Assembly: GCF_000564855.1 (NCBI RefSeq)
Contig: NZ_AYXG01000081.1
Location: 1-64,000, forward strand
Length of the DNA stretch: 64,000 nt
Direction: 5' to 3'
Source: Actinokineospora spheciospongiae
GTDB lineage: Bacteria; Actinomycetota; Actinomycetes; Mycobacteriales; Pseudonocardiaceae
The notes beneath the pieces are model-generated. The model had not been told where the DNA came from. It made no database searches and worked only from the letters and a program-made list of their open reading frames with translations. Of the stretch, positions 16,517 to 25,218 are shown in pieces. Position 1 is the first letter of the stretch. The number at the start of each line of letters is the position of its first letter. The translations under genes were made by a program, and so were the position numbers.

Positions 16517-17422
16517 ATGCGCGTCTTCGTCACCGGCGCTTCCGGCTGGATCGGCTCGGCCGTCACCGACGAGCTGCTCGCCCACGGCCACGAGGTCGTC
16601 GGCCTGGCCCGCTCCGCGGAGTCGGCCGCCGCCTTGGCGGCCAAGGGCGCCACCGCCCACCGCGGCACCCTCGACGACCCCGACGGCCTGGCCACAGCGG
16701 CCGCCGCGGCCGACGGCGTCATCCACCTCGCCTTCAACCACGACTTCTCCGACTACGCGGGCGCGGGCCGCACCGAGCACACCGCCGTCCAGCGGATGCT
16801 CGACGCGCTGGAGGACAGCGGTCGCCCGTTCCTGCTGGCCTCCGGTCTGGCGTCGGGGGTCACCGGCCGCCCCGTGACCGAGGACGACCCCTCCCCCTTC
16901 CACGGCGCCGACTCCATGCGCGGCGGCAGCGAGAACCTGGCCCTGGACCACGCCGACCGCGGCGTCCGCTCGGTCGCGCTCCGCTTCTCCCCCACCGTCC
17001 ACGGCGTGGACGACCACGGCTTCACCGCCGAACTGACCCGCCTGGCCAAGCGGCACGGGGCCTCGGGCCACATCGGCGACGGCTCCACCCGCTGGGCGGC
17101 CGTGCACCGCTCGGACGCCGCCCGGATGGTCCGGCTGGCCCTGGAGAAGGCCCCGGCGGGCTCCCGGCTGCACGCGGTCGCCGAGGAGGGCATCCCCTCC
17201 CGAGACATCGCCGCCGCCATCGCCGCGCACTTGGGCCTGCCGACGGTCTCGATCGCCCCCGAGGACGCCGAAGCCCACTTCGGCTGGCTCGGCCACTTCT
17301 TCGGCATGGACATCACCGCGTCCAACACCCGCACCCGACAACTCCTGGACTGGACCCCGACCGGCCCGACCCTCCTGGAGGACATCGCCGCCGGGGCCTA
17401 CGCGCGGGCGGCCTCGGCCTAG
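16517..17422 (+). CDS. NAD(P)-dependent epimerase/atypical SDR
   Basis: A 301-residue Rossmann-fold protein with the dinucleotide motif VTGASGWIGSAVTDELLAHGHEV at the N-terminus, typical of extended/atypical SDR proteins such as SDR_a5. A GGGAGGA box precedes the ATG. The middle region ASGLASGVTGRP stands where the catalytic Ser/Tyr motif should be, and I do not see a clear YxxxK. The reaction is therefore unclear and may be a reductase or epimerase. It is divergent from, and probably controlled by, the adjacent TetR protein. Confidence 0.85.
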   Translation: MRVFVTGASGWIGSAVTDELLAHGHEVVGLARSAESAAALAAKGATAHRGTLDDPDGLATAAAAADGVIHLAFNHDFSDYAGAGRTEHTAVQRMLDALEDSGRPFLLASGLASGVTGRPVTEDDPSPFHGADSMRGGSENLALDHADRGVRSVALRFSPTVHGVDDHGFTAELTRLAKRHGASGHIGDGSTRWAAVHRSDAARMVRLALEKAPAGSRLHAVAEEGIPSRDIAAAIAAHLGLPTVSIAPEDAEAHFGWLGHFFGMDITASNTRTRQLLDWTPTGPTLLEDIAAGAYARAASA

Positions 17423-17497
17423 GCCCGCCTCACAGCCGCTCGACCACCCCGAAGCCGACCGAGCACCACCTCACGAGTGTCCCAGGCGGAGGCACAC

Positions 17498-18553
17498 CTA
17501 GGAGCGGTGGGCGCAGTCCGGGCAGCTTGGATCGGGGTGGACCGGAACAGCGAAGGCGTGCCCCAGGGCCACGGCGTTCCAGACGACCGGGACCCCCGCC
17601 GGAGGCGGTGCGACGCCGGTGATCTGGGCCAGTGCCACGTGCGCGGTCAGGTTGCCCGCCAGGCCGGTCGTCGCGGCGGTGGCCATGTGCGGGGTGGTTT
17701 CGCCCGGCAGCGGGTCGCGGTCGTAGTGCTGAAGGCGCAGGCAGCGCCAGCAGGGGCCGTGCGGTGGGTCGTAGCGGGTGACGCACACGTGCGGGCCGTC
17801 GTAAGCGCCGCTGACCCACGGGGTGGTCGTCGTCAGCGCGGCCGTGTTGCACCACTGTTCTATCTCGGCCGGGGTGTCGGCGCAGAGCAGGACGACCTGG
17901 GAATCGGCGAACAGGTCCGCGATCTCGGCGGCCGAGGTCAGCGCCGAGTGGCGGACGTCCACGGCGAGGTCAGGGCGCAATTCGGTCAACCGCTCCGCTG
18001 CCGCGTCGACCTTGGGGCGGCCGATGTCCTTGGTGGTGAACAGCAGTTGCCTGTTCAGGTTGGACAGTTCGACCACGTCCGGGTCGATCAGGGTCAGACC
18101 GCCGACCCCGGAGGCGGCGAGGGCGTGGGCGGCGGTCGAGCCGACGCCGCCGACCCCCAGGACGGCGACGTGGGCGGCGGCGATGAGGTGGGGCACCTCG
18201 GTCATCGAGGCGCGGGGGGTGCGGTCCACGTAGCTGTAGTAGGCGGTGGACCGCGAGTACCGCTCTCCCACCGCCGGGTCCTCGGCGGTCGCGGCGTCTT
18301 CCAGGAAACCGGTTGCCACCAGTTGGTCGATCGCACCGACCAGGGCGGGTTCGGGCAGGTGCGGGCGGTCGGCGCGCACCGCGGCCGCGACCTGGGCGGG
18401 TGTCCTGGTGCCGTCCATCGCGGTGAGCAGCGACCAGACCACGCCGTCCGGGTCGGCGATCTCGGCGGCCACCCCGAAGGCCGCGCCGCCGATCCGGATC
18501 GCGCCGTTCGTCCGGTATGGGCGGTGGACGCCCTTGACCCTGGGCAACCGCAT
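17498..18553 (-). CDS. ThiF/MoeB/MccB-like E1 adenylyltransferase, putative RiPP enzyme
   Basis: A 351-residue E1-like protein. Residues about 1-115 form a non-catalytic N-terminal domain (KGVHRPYRTNGAIRIGG, TPAQVAAAV, LPEPALVGAIDQL) resembling the winged-helix/peptide-clamp region of leader-binding RiPP cyclases. The adenylation domain follows: ATP loop VLGVGGVGSTAAHAL near residue 130, then LIDPDVVELSNLNRQ near 160. Four Cys in CWRC (about 266) and CPDC (C-terminus) would hold a structural zinc. It is preceded, 75 nt upstream on the same strand, by a 25-residue peptide gene that is its likely substrate. By analogy with MccB it may adenylate and modify the peptide C-terminus; this is inference. 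Confidence 0.82.
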   Translation of the reverse strand: MRLPRVKGVHRPYRTNGAIRIGGAAFGVAAEIADPDGVVWSLLTAMDGTRTPAQVAAAVRADRPHLPEPALVGAIDQLVATGFLEDAATAEDPAVGERYSRSTAYYSYVDRTPRASMTEVPHLIAAAHVAVLGVGGVGSTAAHALAASGVGGLTLIDPDVVELSNLNRQLLFTTKDIGRPKVDAAAERLTELRPDLAVDVRHSALTSAAEIADLFADSQVVLLCADTPAEIEQWCNTAALTTTTPWVSGAYDGPHVCVTRYDPPHGPCWRCLRLQHYDRDPLPGETTPHMATAATTGLAGNLTAHVALAQITGVAPPPAGVPVVWNAVALGHAFAVPVHPDPSCPDCAHRS

Positions 18554-18593
18554 CCGCGTGGTCCTCTCCTGGAGCCGCCGGGGGGGTGGAGCG

Positions 18594-18623
18594 CGCGGGT
18601 GGGGGCGGGTGCCCCCACCCGCG
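18594..18623 (-). terminator. Hairpin between peptide gene and ThiF-like gene
   Basis: A perfect 13-bp stem (18594-18606 with 18611-18623) with a GGGT loop lies in the 75-nt gap between the peptide stop and the ThiF-like start. Such a partial terminator would let the short peptide be made in excess over the enzyme, a common arrangement in RiPP operons. Confidence 0.7.
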
Positions 18624-18628
18624 AGCGA

Positions 18629-18706
18629 TCATCGCGGGAGCGGGCGCTCCCAGGTGGGGCCACTGGCCTCGGCCACCGGCAGTTCGCGGATCTCGATGAT
18701 GATCAT
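18629..18706 (-). CDS. 25-residue putative RiPP precursor peptide
   Basis: A short gene encoding 25 residues, beginning MIIIEIRELPVAEA and ending WERPLPR. The ATG at 18706 is preceded by a perfect GGAGGTGA Shine-Dalgarno at ideal distance, far stronger than most genes here, so translation is very likely. The Ile-rich start could form the beta-strand that leader-binding domains grip. The C-terminal part contains Thr, Trp, Pro and Arg but no Cys, so thiazole or lanthionine chemistry is excluded. It lies directly upstream of the ThiF-like gene with a strong hairpin between them. Its function as a precursor is inferred. Confidence 0.7.
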   Translation of the reverse strand: MIIIEIRELPVAEASGPTWERPLPR

Positions 18707-18906
18707 CAGGTCACCTCCCCCCGTGCTCGACGGCCCCGATGGAAGCAAGCCGCGGGGGCGGGGACGGCCTGTCCTGGACTTTCCCGGACGAAGCTGGACA
18801 CCCCGGACCCCGCCGCGGCGGAGGACGGCGAGGAGGCCGACACCGAGGACCGCTCCCGCGTGCGCGGGGTCGACGGCAAGCCGGTGGGAGTGCCGGGTGC
18901 GGGATG

Positions 18907-19659
18907 TCAGCCGAGGTGGGAGAGGCTGAACGCGATCAGGAAGCCGCTCACCGTGATCAGCCCGATCCACAGGTGGGCCTGCTCGAACGCCTCCGGGATC
19001 ATCGTGTCGGTGACCATGGCCAGGATCGCCCCGCCCGCCACCGCCGTGATCGCCGCGAGCACGGCGGGCGGGGCGCCGCCGAGCAGGGCGTTGCCCACCA
19101 TCGCCGCGATGGCGCTGATGACCGCGATCCCACCCCACAGGCCGAACACGTAGCGCGCCGAGCGGCCCGCCTTGCGCATCCCGGACGCGCTGGACAGGCC
19201 CTCGGGGACGTTGCTGATGAACACCGCGGCCACCGTGACGGCGCTGACCGAGCCGCCGCCGAGCAGGCTGGTGCCGATCACGATGGACTCCGGGACGCCG
19301 TCGAGCAGGGCACCCAGGGCCAGCGCGGTGCCCGACCCGGACTGCTCGGACTCCGAGGGCTGCTGGTCGCCGGAGCGCTTGCGGTGCCGGGCGCCGCGCC
19401 GGGCGAGGGCGACGTTGGCGAGGGTGTAGACGACCGCACCCGCCACCGCGCCGACGGCGGTGGCGAGCAGCCCTCCCTGTTCCTCGGCCTCGGAGATGAG
19501 GTCGAAGGACACCGCGGACAGCAGCACGCCGCTGCCGAAGGCCATGACCGCGGCCACGACCTTGCCCGGCACCTTCGCCAGGAACCCGAACAGCGCGCCG
19601 ACGAGCAGCGCGGAACCGGCCAGCAGACCCCAGCCGCCCGCCGCGAGGAACTGTGGCAA
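18907..19659 (-). CDS. ZIP family metal transporter
   Basis: A 250-residue membrane protein with about eight hydrophobic segments. Metal-site motifs lie in helices 4 and 5: LLDGVPESIVIG and ISNVPEGLSSA, comparable to the HNxPEG motifs of ZupT-like proteins, with Asp replacing the first His. A charged cytoplasmic loop (GARHRKRSGDQQPSESEQSG) separates the halves as in ZIP proteins. I prefer the TTG at 19659, eight bases after GGGAGG; the GTG at 19668 would overlap that box. The transported ion (zinc, iron or manganese) cannot be decided. It lies upstream of the peptide gene on the same strand with a 200-nt gap in which I see no further gene. Confidence 0.83.
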   Translation of the reverse strand: MPQFLAAGGWGLLAGSALLVGALFGFLAKVPGKVVAAVMAFGSGVLLSAVSFDLISEAEEQGGLLATAVGAVAGAVVYTLANVALARRGARHRKRSGDQQPSESEQSGSGTALALGALLDGVPESIVIGTSLLGGGSVSAVTVAAVFISNVPEGLSSASGMRKAGRSARYVFGLWGGIAVISAIAAMVGNALLGGAPPAVLAAITAVAGGAILAMVTDTMIPEAFEQAHLWIGLITVSGFLIAFSLSHLG

Positions 19660-19761
19660 GTCCGTCACCTCCCGTTGAAACGATGTGGACAGTGGACACC
19701 GCCAGACCTACACGGGTCCGGCGGTGTCCACCAGTCGAATCAGGGTTGTCCGCGTGCCTGG

Positions 19762-20814
19762 TCAGTCCCGGGAGCGGTCGGAACCGCGGCCGGTGCCCGC
19801 CTTCGCCACCTCGTCGGACTCGCGCGAGTCGGACTTGCGGTGGTCGTTCTGCTCGGGGATGTCGGCGACCGCGGCCTTCTCGGCGTCGTCGAAGGAGTGG
19901 GTGTCGCGCGGCGGCAGGAACGGGTCCTTGTCCTCCGGCACCCCGTGGTCGATGGCGCGCGCCCTGGCCAGTTCGGCGTCGAGTTCGGCGCCGAAGAGGA
20001 TGGCCAGGTTGGAGATCCACAACCACACCAGGAAACCGATCACGCCACCCAGCGAGCCGTAGGTCTTGTTGTAGGAGCTGAAGTTCGCCACGTACAGCGC
20101 GAACCCGGCCGAGGCGACGACCCACACCACCACGGCCACCACGCCGCCGGGGGTGACCCAGCGGAACCCGGGCTGGCGCACGTTCGGCGACGCCCAGTAC
20201 AGCAGCGCGATCGCGATGTAGACCAGGACCGCGATGACCGGCCACTTGGCGATGTCCCAGATCATCACCCCGGTCGACCCGATCCCGAGCGCCGACCCGA
20301 TCTTCTCCGCGATGCCGCCCGTGGCGACCACACCGGCGGCGCACAGCGCCAACAGCAGGACGACCGCGGCGGTGATGCCCAGCCGCATCGGGATGGTCTT
20401 CCAGACCGGGCGGCCCTCGGGCATCTCGTAGATCGAGTTCGACGCCCGCATGAACGCGCCCACGTACCCGCTGGCCGTCCACAGTGCACCGAGCAGACCG
20501 ATGATCGCGATCGGACCGGCGATGCTCGCGCTGCCCTGCAACTCCTCGATGGCGCCGGTCAGGATCTTCGCCGCCTCGCCGGGCGCCAGGTCGTTGATGC
20601 TGTCGGTCAGGTTCTGCGTGGCCGACGGGCCGAGCATCGCCGTGATCGACGTCAGCACGATGATCGCCGGGAACAGCGACAGCACCGCGTAGTACGTCAG
20701 GGCGGCGGCCCAGTCGGTCAGGTTGTCCTTGACCACACCTTTACCGGTGCGGACCAATGTGTCTTTCCACGACCGCTTGGGCAGGTCAGTGGGTGTTTTC
20801 GCCTCGGCGGGCAT
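19762..20814 (-). CDS. YihY/BrkB family membrane protein
   Basis: A 350-residue inner-membrane protein with six predicted helices and the family motif LTDWAAALTYYAVLSLFPAIIVL near the N-terminus, plus SNSIYEMPEGRPVWKTIPMRL and SSYNKTYGSLGGVIGFLVWLWISN later. The C-terminal 60 residues are hydrophilic and charged. The family, once called RNase BN by mistake, has no firmly established biochemical role. It lies between the big regulator and the ZIP gene on the same strand. A GTTT...CGGTA sequence upstream resembles a SigB-type promoter with one mismatch. Confidence 0.87.
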   Translation of the reverse strand: MPAEAKTPTDLPKRSWKDTLVRTGKGVVKDNLTDWAAALTYYAVLSLFPAIIVLTSITAMLGPSATQNLTDSINDLAPGEAAKILTGAIEELQGSASIAGPIAIIGLLGALWTASGYVGAFMRASNSIYEMPEGRPVWKTIPMRLGITAAVVLLLALCAAGVVATGGIAEKIGSALGIGSTGVMIWDIAKWPVIAVLVYIAIALLYWASPNVRQPGFRWVTPGGVVAVVVWVVASAGFALYVANFSSYNKTYGSLGGVIGFLVWLWISNLAILFGAELDAELARARAIDHGVPEDKDPFLPPRDTHSFDDAEKAAVADIPEQNDHRKSDSRESDEVAKAGTGRGSDRSRD

Positions 20815-20898
20815 CGGACCTCCACAGGGTTTGCCCCCCGAGTACCGCCGTCCGCGCCGAGCAAAACACCTGCTCGCGGTGACCCCGGTGACCAGCGC

Positions 20899-23800
20899 CT
20901 AAACGCCGGGGCGACCGTCGAGGGCGAGGTCGACGCGCAGGCGGACGGTGGTGCCGGTGTCCGGGCTGTCGATGGCCACCTCGTCGACCAGCCCGCGCAT
21001 CATGGTCAGGCCGTGCCCCCTGGTGCTCTCCGGGGACGGGTTCGGCGGGCGCCAGCGGCCCTTGTCGGTGACGGTGACGGTGAGGGTGTCCGGGGTGGCG
21101 GTGGCGCGCAGGACCGCGGTGTCGGTGCAGGCCTGGTCGCTGTGCTCGATGCTGTTGGCGCACGCCTCGCCGACCGCCACCATGATGTCGGTGGCCTGCT
21201 CGGCGTCGATGTCGCAGCGGTCGAGCCAGTCGCCGAAGGCGGCGCGGATGCGGGCCAGTTCGCCGGTGGCCGGGGTGAAGGCGAGTTCCAGCGGGCCGGG
21301 GTGGCGGTAGAGCAGCAGCGCCACGTCGTCGTCGAAGCCGGGGGCCGGGGCCAGCTCGCCCATCAGGTGGTCGGCGAGGTCGTCGATGGACTTGCCCCGC
21401 CCCGAGCGCAGCGCCGAGGCCGCCTGGTCGACCCCGTCGTCCACCGAGTGGCCGCGGCGCTCGACCAGGCCGTCGGTGTAGAGCAGCAGGGTGGCGCGGG
21501 CGGGGACGACGAACTCCGCCGCGGTCCGCCGCGGCGCGGGGTCGACGACCAGCGGCACCGAGCGCCCCCCGTCCAGCAGCCGGGTGGTGCCGTCGGGGAG
21601 CACGACCGCGCCGGGCGGGTGCCCGGCGCTGGCGTAGGTCAGGTGCCCGGTGCGGGTGTCCAGCGCCGCGCAGAACACGGTGGTGCAGATCGCGCCGGGC
21701 AGGCTGGTGGCGAACTGGTCGAGGTCGTCGAGGGTCTGGGCGGGATCGGCCGAGCGCAGCAGCAGGGCGCGGCAGGCGCTGCGCAACTGGCCCATGACGG
21801 TGGCCGCGGGCAGGCCGCTGCCCACGCAGTCGCCGACGACGATGCCGATCCGGCCGTCGGACAGCTCCACCGTGTCGTACCAGTCGCCGCCCACGCTCAG
21901 CGGTCGGGTCGCGGGCTCGTAGCGGGCGGCGATGCCGATCGGCAGCAGCGGCGGCCCGAGGATCGCCCGTTGCAGCGCCAGCGCCGCCTCGCGCTGCTGG
22001 TCGATCTGGTGGGCGCGCTGCACCCCCTGCCCGAGGCGCCCGGCGAGCAGGGACAGCAGGGTGCGGTCCTCGGCCCCGACGCGGCGGCGCCCGCGTAGGT
22101 CGATCCGGATGCCCAGGATGCCGTCCGGGTGCTCCATGGCGATGGCGACGAACCCCTCCGGGCTGATCGCGGGGGTCAGCGGCGGCAGCCCGGCCACGTC
22201 CAGCATCGCGGTCCGGGTCGCCTGGTCCAGCCGCTCCCACTCCACCGGCCCGGTGAAGTCGCCGCCGTCGCCGAACACCTCCGGGTCGCCCGAGCGCCGG
22301 AAGGTCACGGCGAGGGCGTGCTCGGCGAGCCAGAGCGCGCGCAGCAGGGGCAGCACGGTCCGCACCGCCTCCGCGGCGGTGTCCGCCTGCGACAGGGCCG
22401 CGTTGAGCCGGGCCAGGGCGGTCTCGCGCTGGATGGCGTGGTGCTCGTCGGTGATGTCGCGGAAGGTGCCGACCACCACCCGCTTGCCGGTCTCCGGGTC
22501 CTCCAGCGGGGCGAAGGAGGCGGAGATCCACAGGTCGCGGCCGTCGCGGTGGATCGCGGGCAGTTCGCAGGTGTCCGCCGAGTCGACCATGACCCTGTCG
22601 AACACCTCCCGCACCCGGCGGTGGGCGTCGGGGTCGGCGTCGGGGTCGGGCCACCAGGGGTGCGGCGGCCGGTACGGCAGGCCCTCCACCCCGTAGCCGA
22701 GGATGTCGCCGAACGAGGCGTTGGCCTCGACGATGGACCCGTCGTCGGCGCAGACGAAGAACCCCTCGTGCAGCGAGTCGACCAGCGCGGTCCGCCAGCG
22801 GGTGTGGTGGTTGCGCTGCCGGGCGAGCTGCACGCTGGCGCGCACCCTGGCCAGCAGCTCCGCCGCGGAGAACGGTTTGACCAGGTAGTCGTCGGCCCCG
22901 GCGGCCAGCCCCTCGATGGAGGCCTCCTGCCCCGCCCTGGCGGAGAGCAGCAGCACCGGGACCGCGGCGGTGCGGGGTTCCTCGCGCAGCGCGGCGACCA
23001 GTTCGAGCCCGTCGAGCCGGGGCATCATCACGTCGCTGACGATGAGGTCCGGCGGGTCGGCGACGGCGGCCTCCCTGGCGTTGACCCCGTCGGTGGCCAG
23101 GTCGACGGTGTAGCCGCCCGCGCGCAGCAGCCGGGCCAGGTAGTCGCGCATGTCGGCGTTGTCGTCGGCGACGAGCACCCGCGCCCGCCGCGGCGCCCGC
23201 ACGGCCGCGGACTCCCCCACCGCGGGCAGCGTCACCGGCGCCCCGTCGCCCGCCCCGGCGCCCGCGTCCGGCAGCCACCGCAGGGCCTCCTGCACGTACG
23301 GGTCCGCGTCCGCGGTGGACGGGGTGCGCTCGCCCGCGGGTGCCACGTCCTCGGCGGGCAGGTGGTCGGAGCCCAGCGGCAGCCGGATGGTGAAGGTGGT
23401 GCCCACGCCCACCCGGCTCTCGGCGTCGATCGTGCCGCCGTGCAGGCCCACCAGCTCGCGGACCAGCGCCAACCCGATCCCGCTGCCCTCCCCGGAGCGG
23501 GCGCGGGCGCTGTGCACGCGGTGGAAGCGCTCGAACAGCCGGGGCAGCTCGTCCTCGGCGACGCCGATGCCGGAGTCGGCGACGGTCACGACCGCGTGCC
23601 CGTCCTCGGCGGCGGTCCGCACCCGGATCGCGCCGTCGAAGGTGAACTTGAGCGCGTTGGACAGCAGGTTGAGCACGACCTTCTCCCACAGGGAGATGTC
23701 CACGTAGACCGCGTCGGGCAGCGGCGGGCAGTCCACCTCGAAGTCCAGGCCCGCCCGCTCCACCGCCGATCGGAACACGCTCGACAGCTCCGCCGTCAGC

Positions 23801-25038
23801 ACCCCGAGGTCGACCGGGGTGAAGCGGGCCCGCATCCGGCCCGCCTCGATGCGGGAGAAGTCCAGCAGCGTGTTCACCAGCCTGCCCAGCCGCAACCCGT
23901 TGCGGTGCACCACCTCCAGCTCCGCGCTCGCCCGCTCGTCGCCCGCCGCCGCGGCGGCGGTCCGCAGCTCCTGCAACGGCCCCATGATCAGCGTCAGCGG
24001 GGTGCGGAACTCGTGGCTGATGTTGGAGAAGAACAGCGTCTTGGCCCGGTCCAGCTCGGCCAGCTCCTCGGCCCGCCGCTGCTGGGCCTCGTAGGCGATG
24101 GCGGCGTTGACCAGGTCGGAGGTCTGGCGGGCCACCAGGGTCAGGAACGACCGGTACGCCTCGTCGAGCCTGCGGCCCGCGTGCGCGACGAGCACGATCA
24201 CCCCGATGGTCCGCCCGCCGGTCTCCCCGGTGAGCGGCAGCACCAGCGCCTCGTTCGGCCGCTGCGCCCAGTCCCGGGTCGTCAGCCAGGGCGCGCGCTC
24301 GGCCACGTCGTCCAGCGACACCGCCTCGCCGCTGGCGAGCACCTCGGCCACCGGCCACGGCTCGTCCTCGGTCACGTCCTGGCTGGCAGCGGCCAACCGC
24401 AGCCCGTCGGGGCCGCGCAGGTGCAGCGCGGCGTAGGAGAGCGTGGACTCCGCCCGGCGCAGCACCTCAGCCACCAGGTGGCACGCCTCCGCGACGGTGC
24501 GCGCCCGGCCGGTCTGCGCGCCCAGGTCGTGCAGCACCGCCAGCCGCCGCTCGCCGACGACCTGCTCGGTGGTGTCGCTGACGGCGGTGAACACCCCCAG
24601 CACCTCGCCCGAGTCGCCGAAGACCGGGCTGTAGGAGTAGGTCCAGTAGGTCTCCTCCAGGTACCCGTGCCGGGCGGTCGGCAGCATCATGTCCTGCGAC
24701 CAGGTGGCCTCCCCGGTGCGCATCACCGACTCCAGCATCGGCCCGATGATGTGCCAGATGTCGGTCCACACCCGCGACCCCGGCTTGCCCAGCGCCGGGT
24801 GGTTGTCGCCCAGCGACGGCAGGTAGGCGTCGTTGTAGAGGAACACCAGCTCGCTCCCCCACCACACGATCATGGGGAACCGCGAGGTCAGGCAGATCCG
24901 CACCGCGGTGCGCAGGCTCTCCGGCCAGTCCGCGGGCTCACCCAGCGGGGTGTCCCCCCACGGGTGGGCGCGCATCCGCCGGGCCATCTCACCGCTGCCG
25001 GGGAAGAACAGTTCCAGCTCTCCCTGCGCACGCACCAC
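20899..25038 (-). CDS. Multidomain sensor: PAS-GAF-histidine kinase-receiver-PAS-PP2C phosphatase-RsbW-like ATPase
   Basis: A 1379-residue cytoplasmic regulator. Domains in order: PAS (about 30-150), GAF (160-310), HisKA with phospho-acceptor His in NISHEFRTPL (about 342), HATPase with GEGSGIGLALV (about 510), receiver with Asp in IVSDVMMPRLDG (about 669), second PAS (750-880), GAF-like linker, SpoIIE/PP2C phosphatase (GGDWYDT near 1052, IVVGDCVGSGLPAA) and a C-terminal RsbW-type ATPase (VAVGEACANSIEHS near 1286). Such fusions combine a histidine kinase with a partner-switching phosphatase and anti-sigma kinase. The start is GTG 25038 or the adjacent GTG 25035. Output is probably a SigB/SigF-like factor; none is encoded in this window. 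Confidence 0.88.
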   Translation of the reverse strand: MVRAQGELELFFPGSGEMARRMRAHPWGDTPLGEPADWPESLRTAVRICLTSRFPMIVWWGSELVFLYNDAYLPSLGDNHPALGKPGSRVWTDIWHIIGPMLESVMRTGEATWSQDMMLPTARHGYLEETYWTYSYSPVFGDSGEVLGVFTAVSDTTEQVVGERRLAVLHDLGAQTGRARTVAEACHLVAEVLRRAESTLSYAALHLRGPDGLRLAAASQDVTEDEPWPVAEVLASGEAVSLDDVAERAPWLTTRDWAQRPNEALVLPLTGETGGRTIGVIVLVAHAGRRLDEAYRSFLTLVARQTSDLVNAAIAYEAQQRRAEELAELDRAKTLFFSNISHEFRTPLTLIMGPLQELRTAAAAAGDERASAELEVVHRNGLRLGRLVNTLLDFSRIEAGRMRARFTPVDLGVLTAELSSVFRSAVERAGLDFEVDCPPLPDAVYVDISLWEKVVLNLLSNALKFTFDGAIRVRTAAEDGHAVVTVADSGIGVAEDELPRLFERFHRVHSARARSGEGSGIGLALVRELVGLHGGTIDAESRVGVGTTFTIRLPLGSDHLPAEDVAPAGERTPSTADADPYVQEALRWLPDAGAGAGDGAPVTLPAVGESAAVRAPRRARVLVADDNADMRDYLARLLRAGGYTVDLATDGVNAREAAVADPPDLIVSDVMMPRLDGLELVAALREEPRTAAVPVLLLSARAGQEASIEGLAAGADDYLVKPFSAAELLARVRASVQLARQRNHHTRWRTALVDSLHEGFFVCADDGSIVEANASFGDILGYGVEGLPYRPPHPWWPDPDADPDAHRRVREVFDRVMVDSADTCELPAIHRDGRDLWISASFAPLEDPETGKRVVVGTFRDITDEHHAIQRETALARLNAALSQADTAAEAVRTVLPLLRALWLAEHALAVTFRRSGDPEVFGDGGDFTGPVEWERLDQATRTAMLDVAGLPPLTPAISPEGFVAIAMEHPDGILGIRIDLRGRRRVGAEDRTLLSLLAGRLGQGVQRAHQIDQQREAALALQRAILGPPLLPIGIAARYEPATRPLSVGGDWYDTVELSDGRIGIVVGDCVGSGLPAATVMGQLRSACRALLLRSADPAQTLDDLDQFATSLPGAICTTVFCAALDTRTGHLTYASAGHPPGAVVLPDGTTRLLDGGRSVPLVVDPAPRRTAAEFVVPARATLLLYTDGLVERRGHSVDDGVDQAASALRSGRGKSIDDLADHLMGELAPAPGFDDDVALLLYRHPGPLELAFTPATGELARIRAAFGDWLDRCDIDAEQATDIMVAVGEACANSIEHSDQACTDTAVLRATATPDTLTVTVTDKGRWRPPNPSPESTRGHGLTMMRGLVDEVAIDSPDTGTTVRLRVDLALDGRPGV

Positions 25039-25150
25039 AGAGGTCCTTCCCTGACAGGTCCCCGGCCCCGTGGTCTCGGGGGGTCGGCTGAGATCGTCCC
25101 ACCCTGCCCCATCCGGGGGCGCCGCGCACACCGGACGGGCGACGCCGCGC

Positions 25151-25175
25151 GTTTGCCCGTGTCCCCACCGGGTAA
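25151..25175 (+). promoter_or_regulatory. SigB-like promoter GTTT-N15-GGGTAA
   Basis: GTTT at 25151-25154 and GGGTAA at 25170-25175 are spaced 15 bp apart. This fits the general-stress sigma consensus of Streptomyces (GNNTN14-16GGGTAY) except for the last base. It is about 45 bp upstream of the zinc alcohol dehydrogenase start. Confidence 0.6.
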
Positions 25176-25218
25176 GCGGGGGCAACGGTTGAAACCCTGA
25201 TCCGCCCCGGAGGGCACC

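Noticed and set aside
18707-18906. Extra coding sequence between the ZIP gene and the peptide gene
   Set aside because: Open frames cross the gap on both strands but none has a ribosome-binding site, family motif or plausible composition.
22129-25200. About 1000-codon plus-strand frame opposite the multidomain regulator
   Set aside because: Composition is that of a shadow frame and the minus-strand protein has eight recognisable domains.
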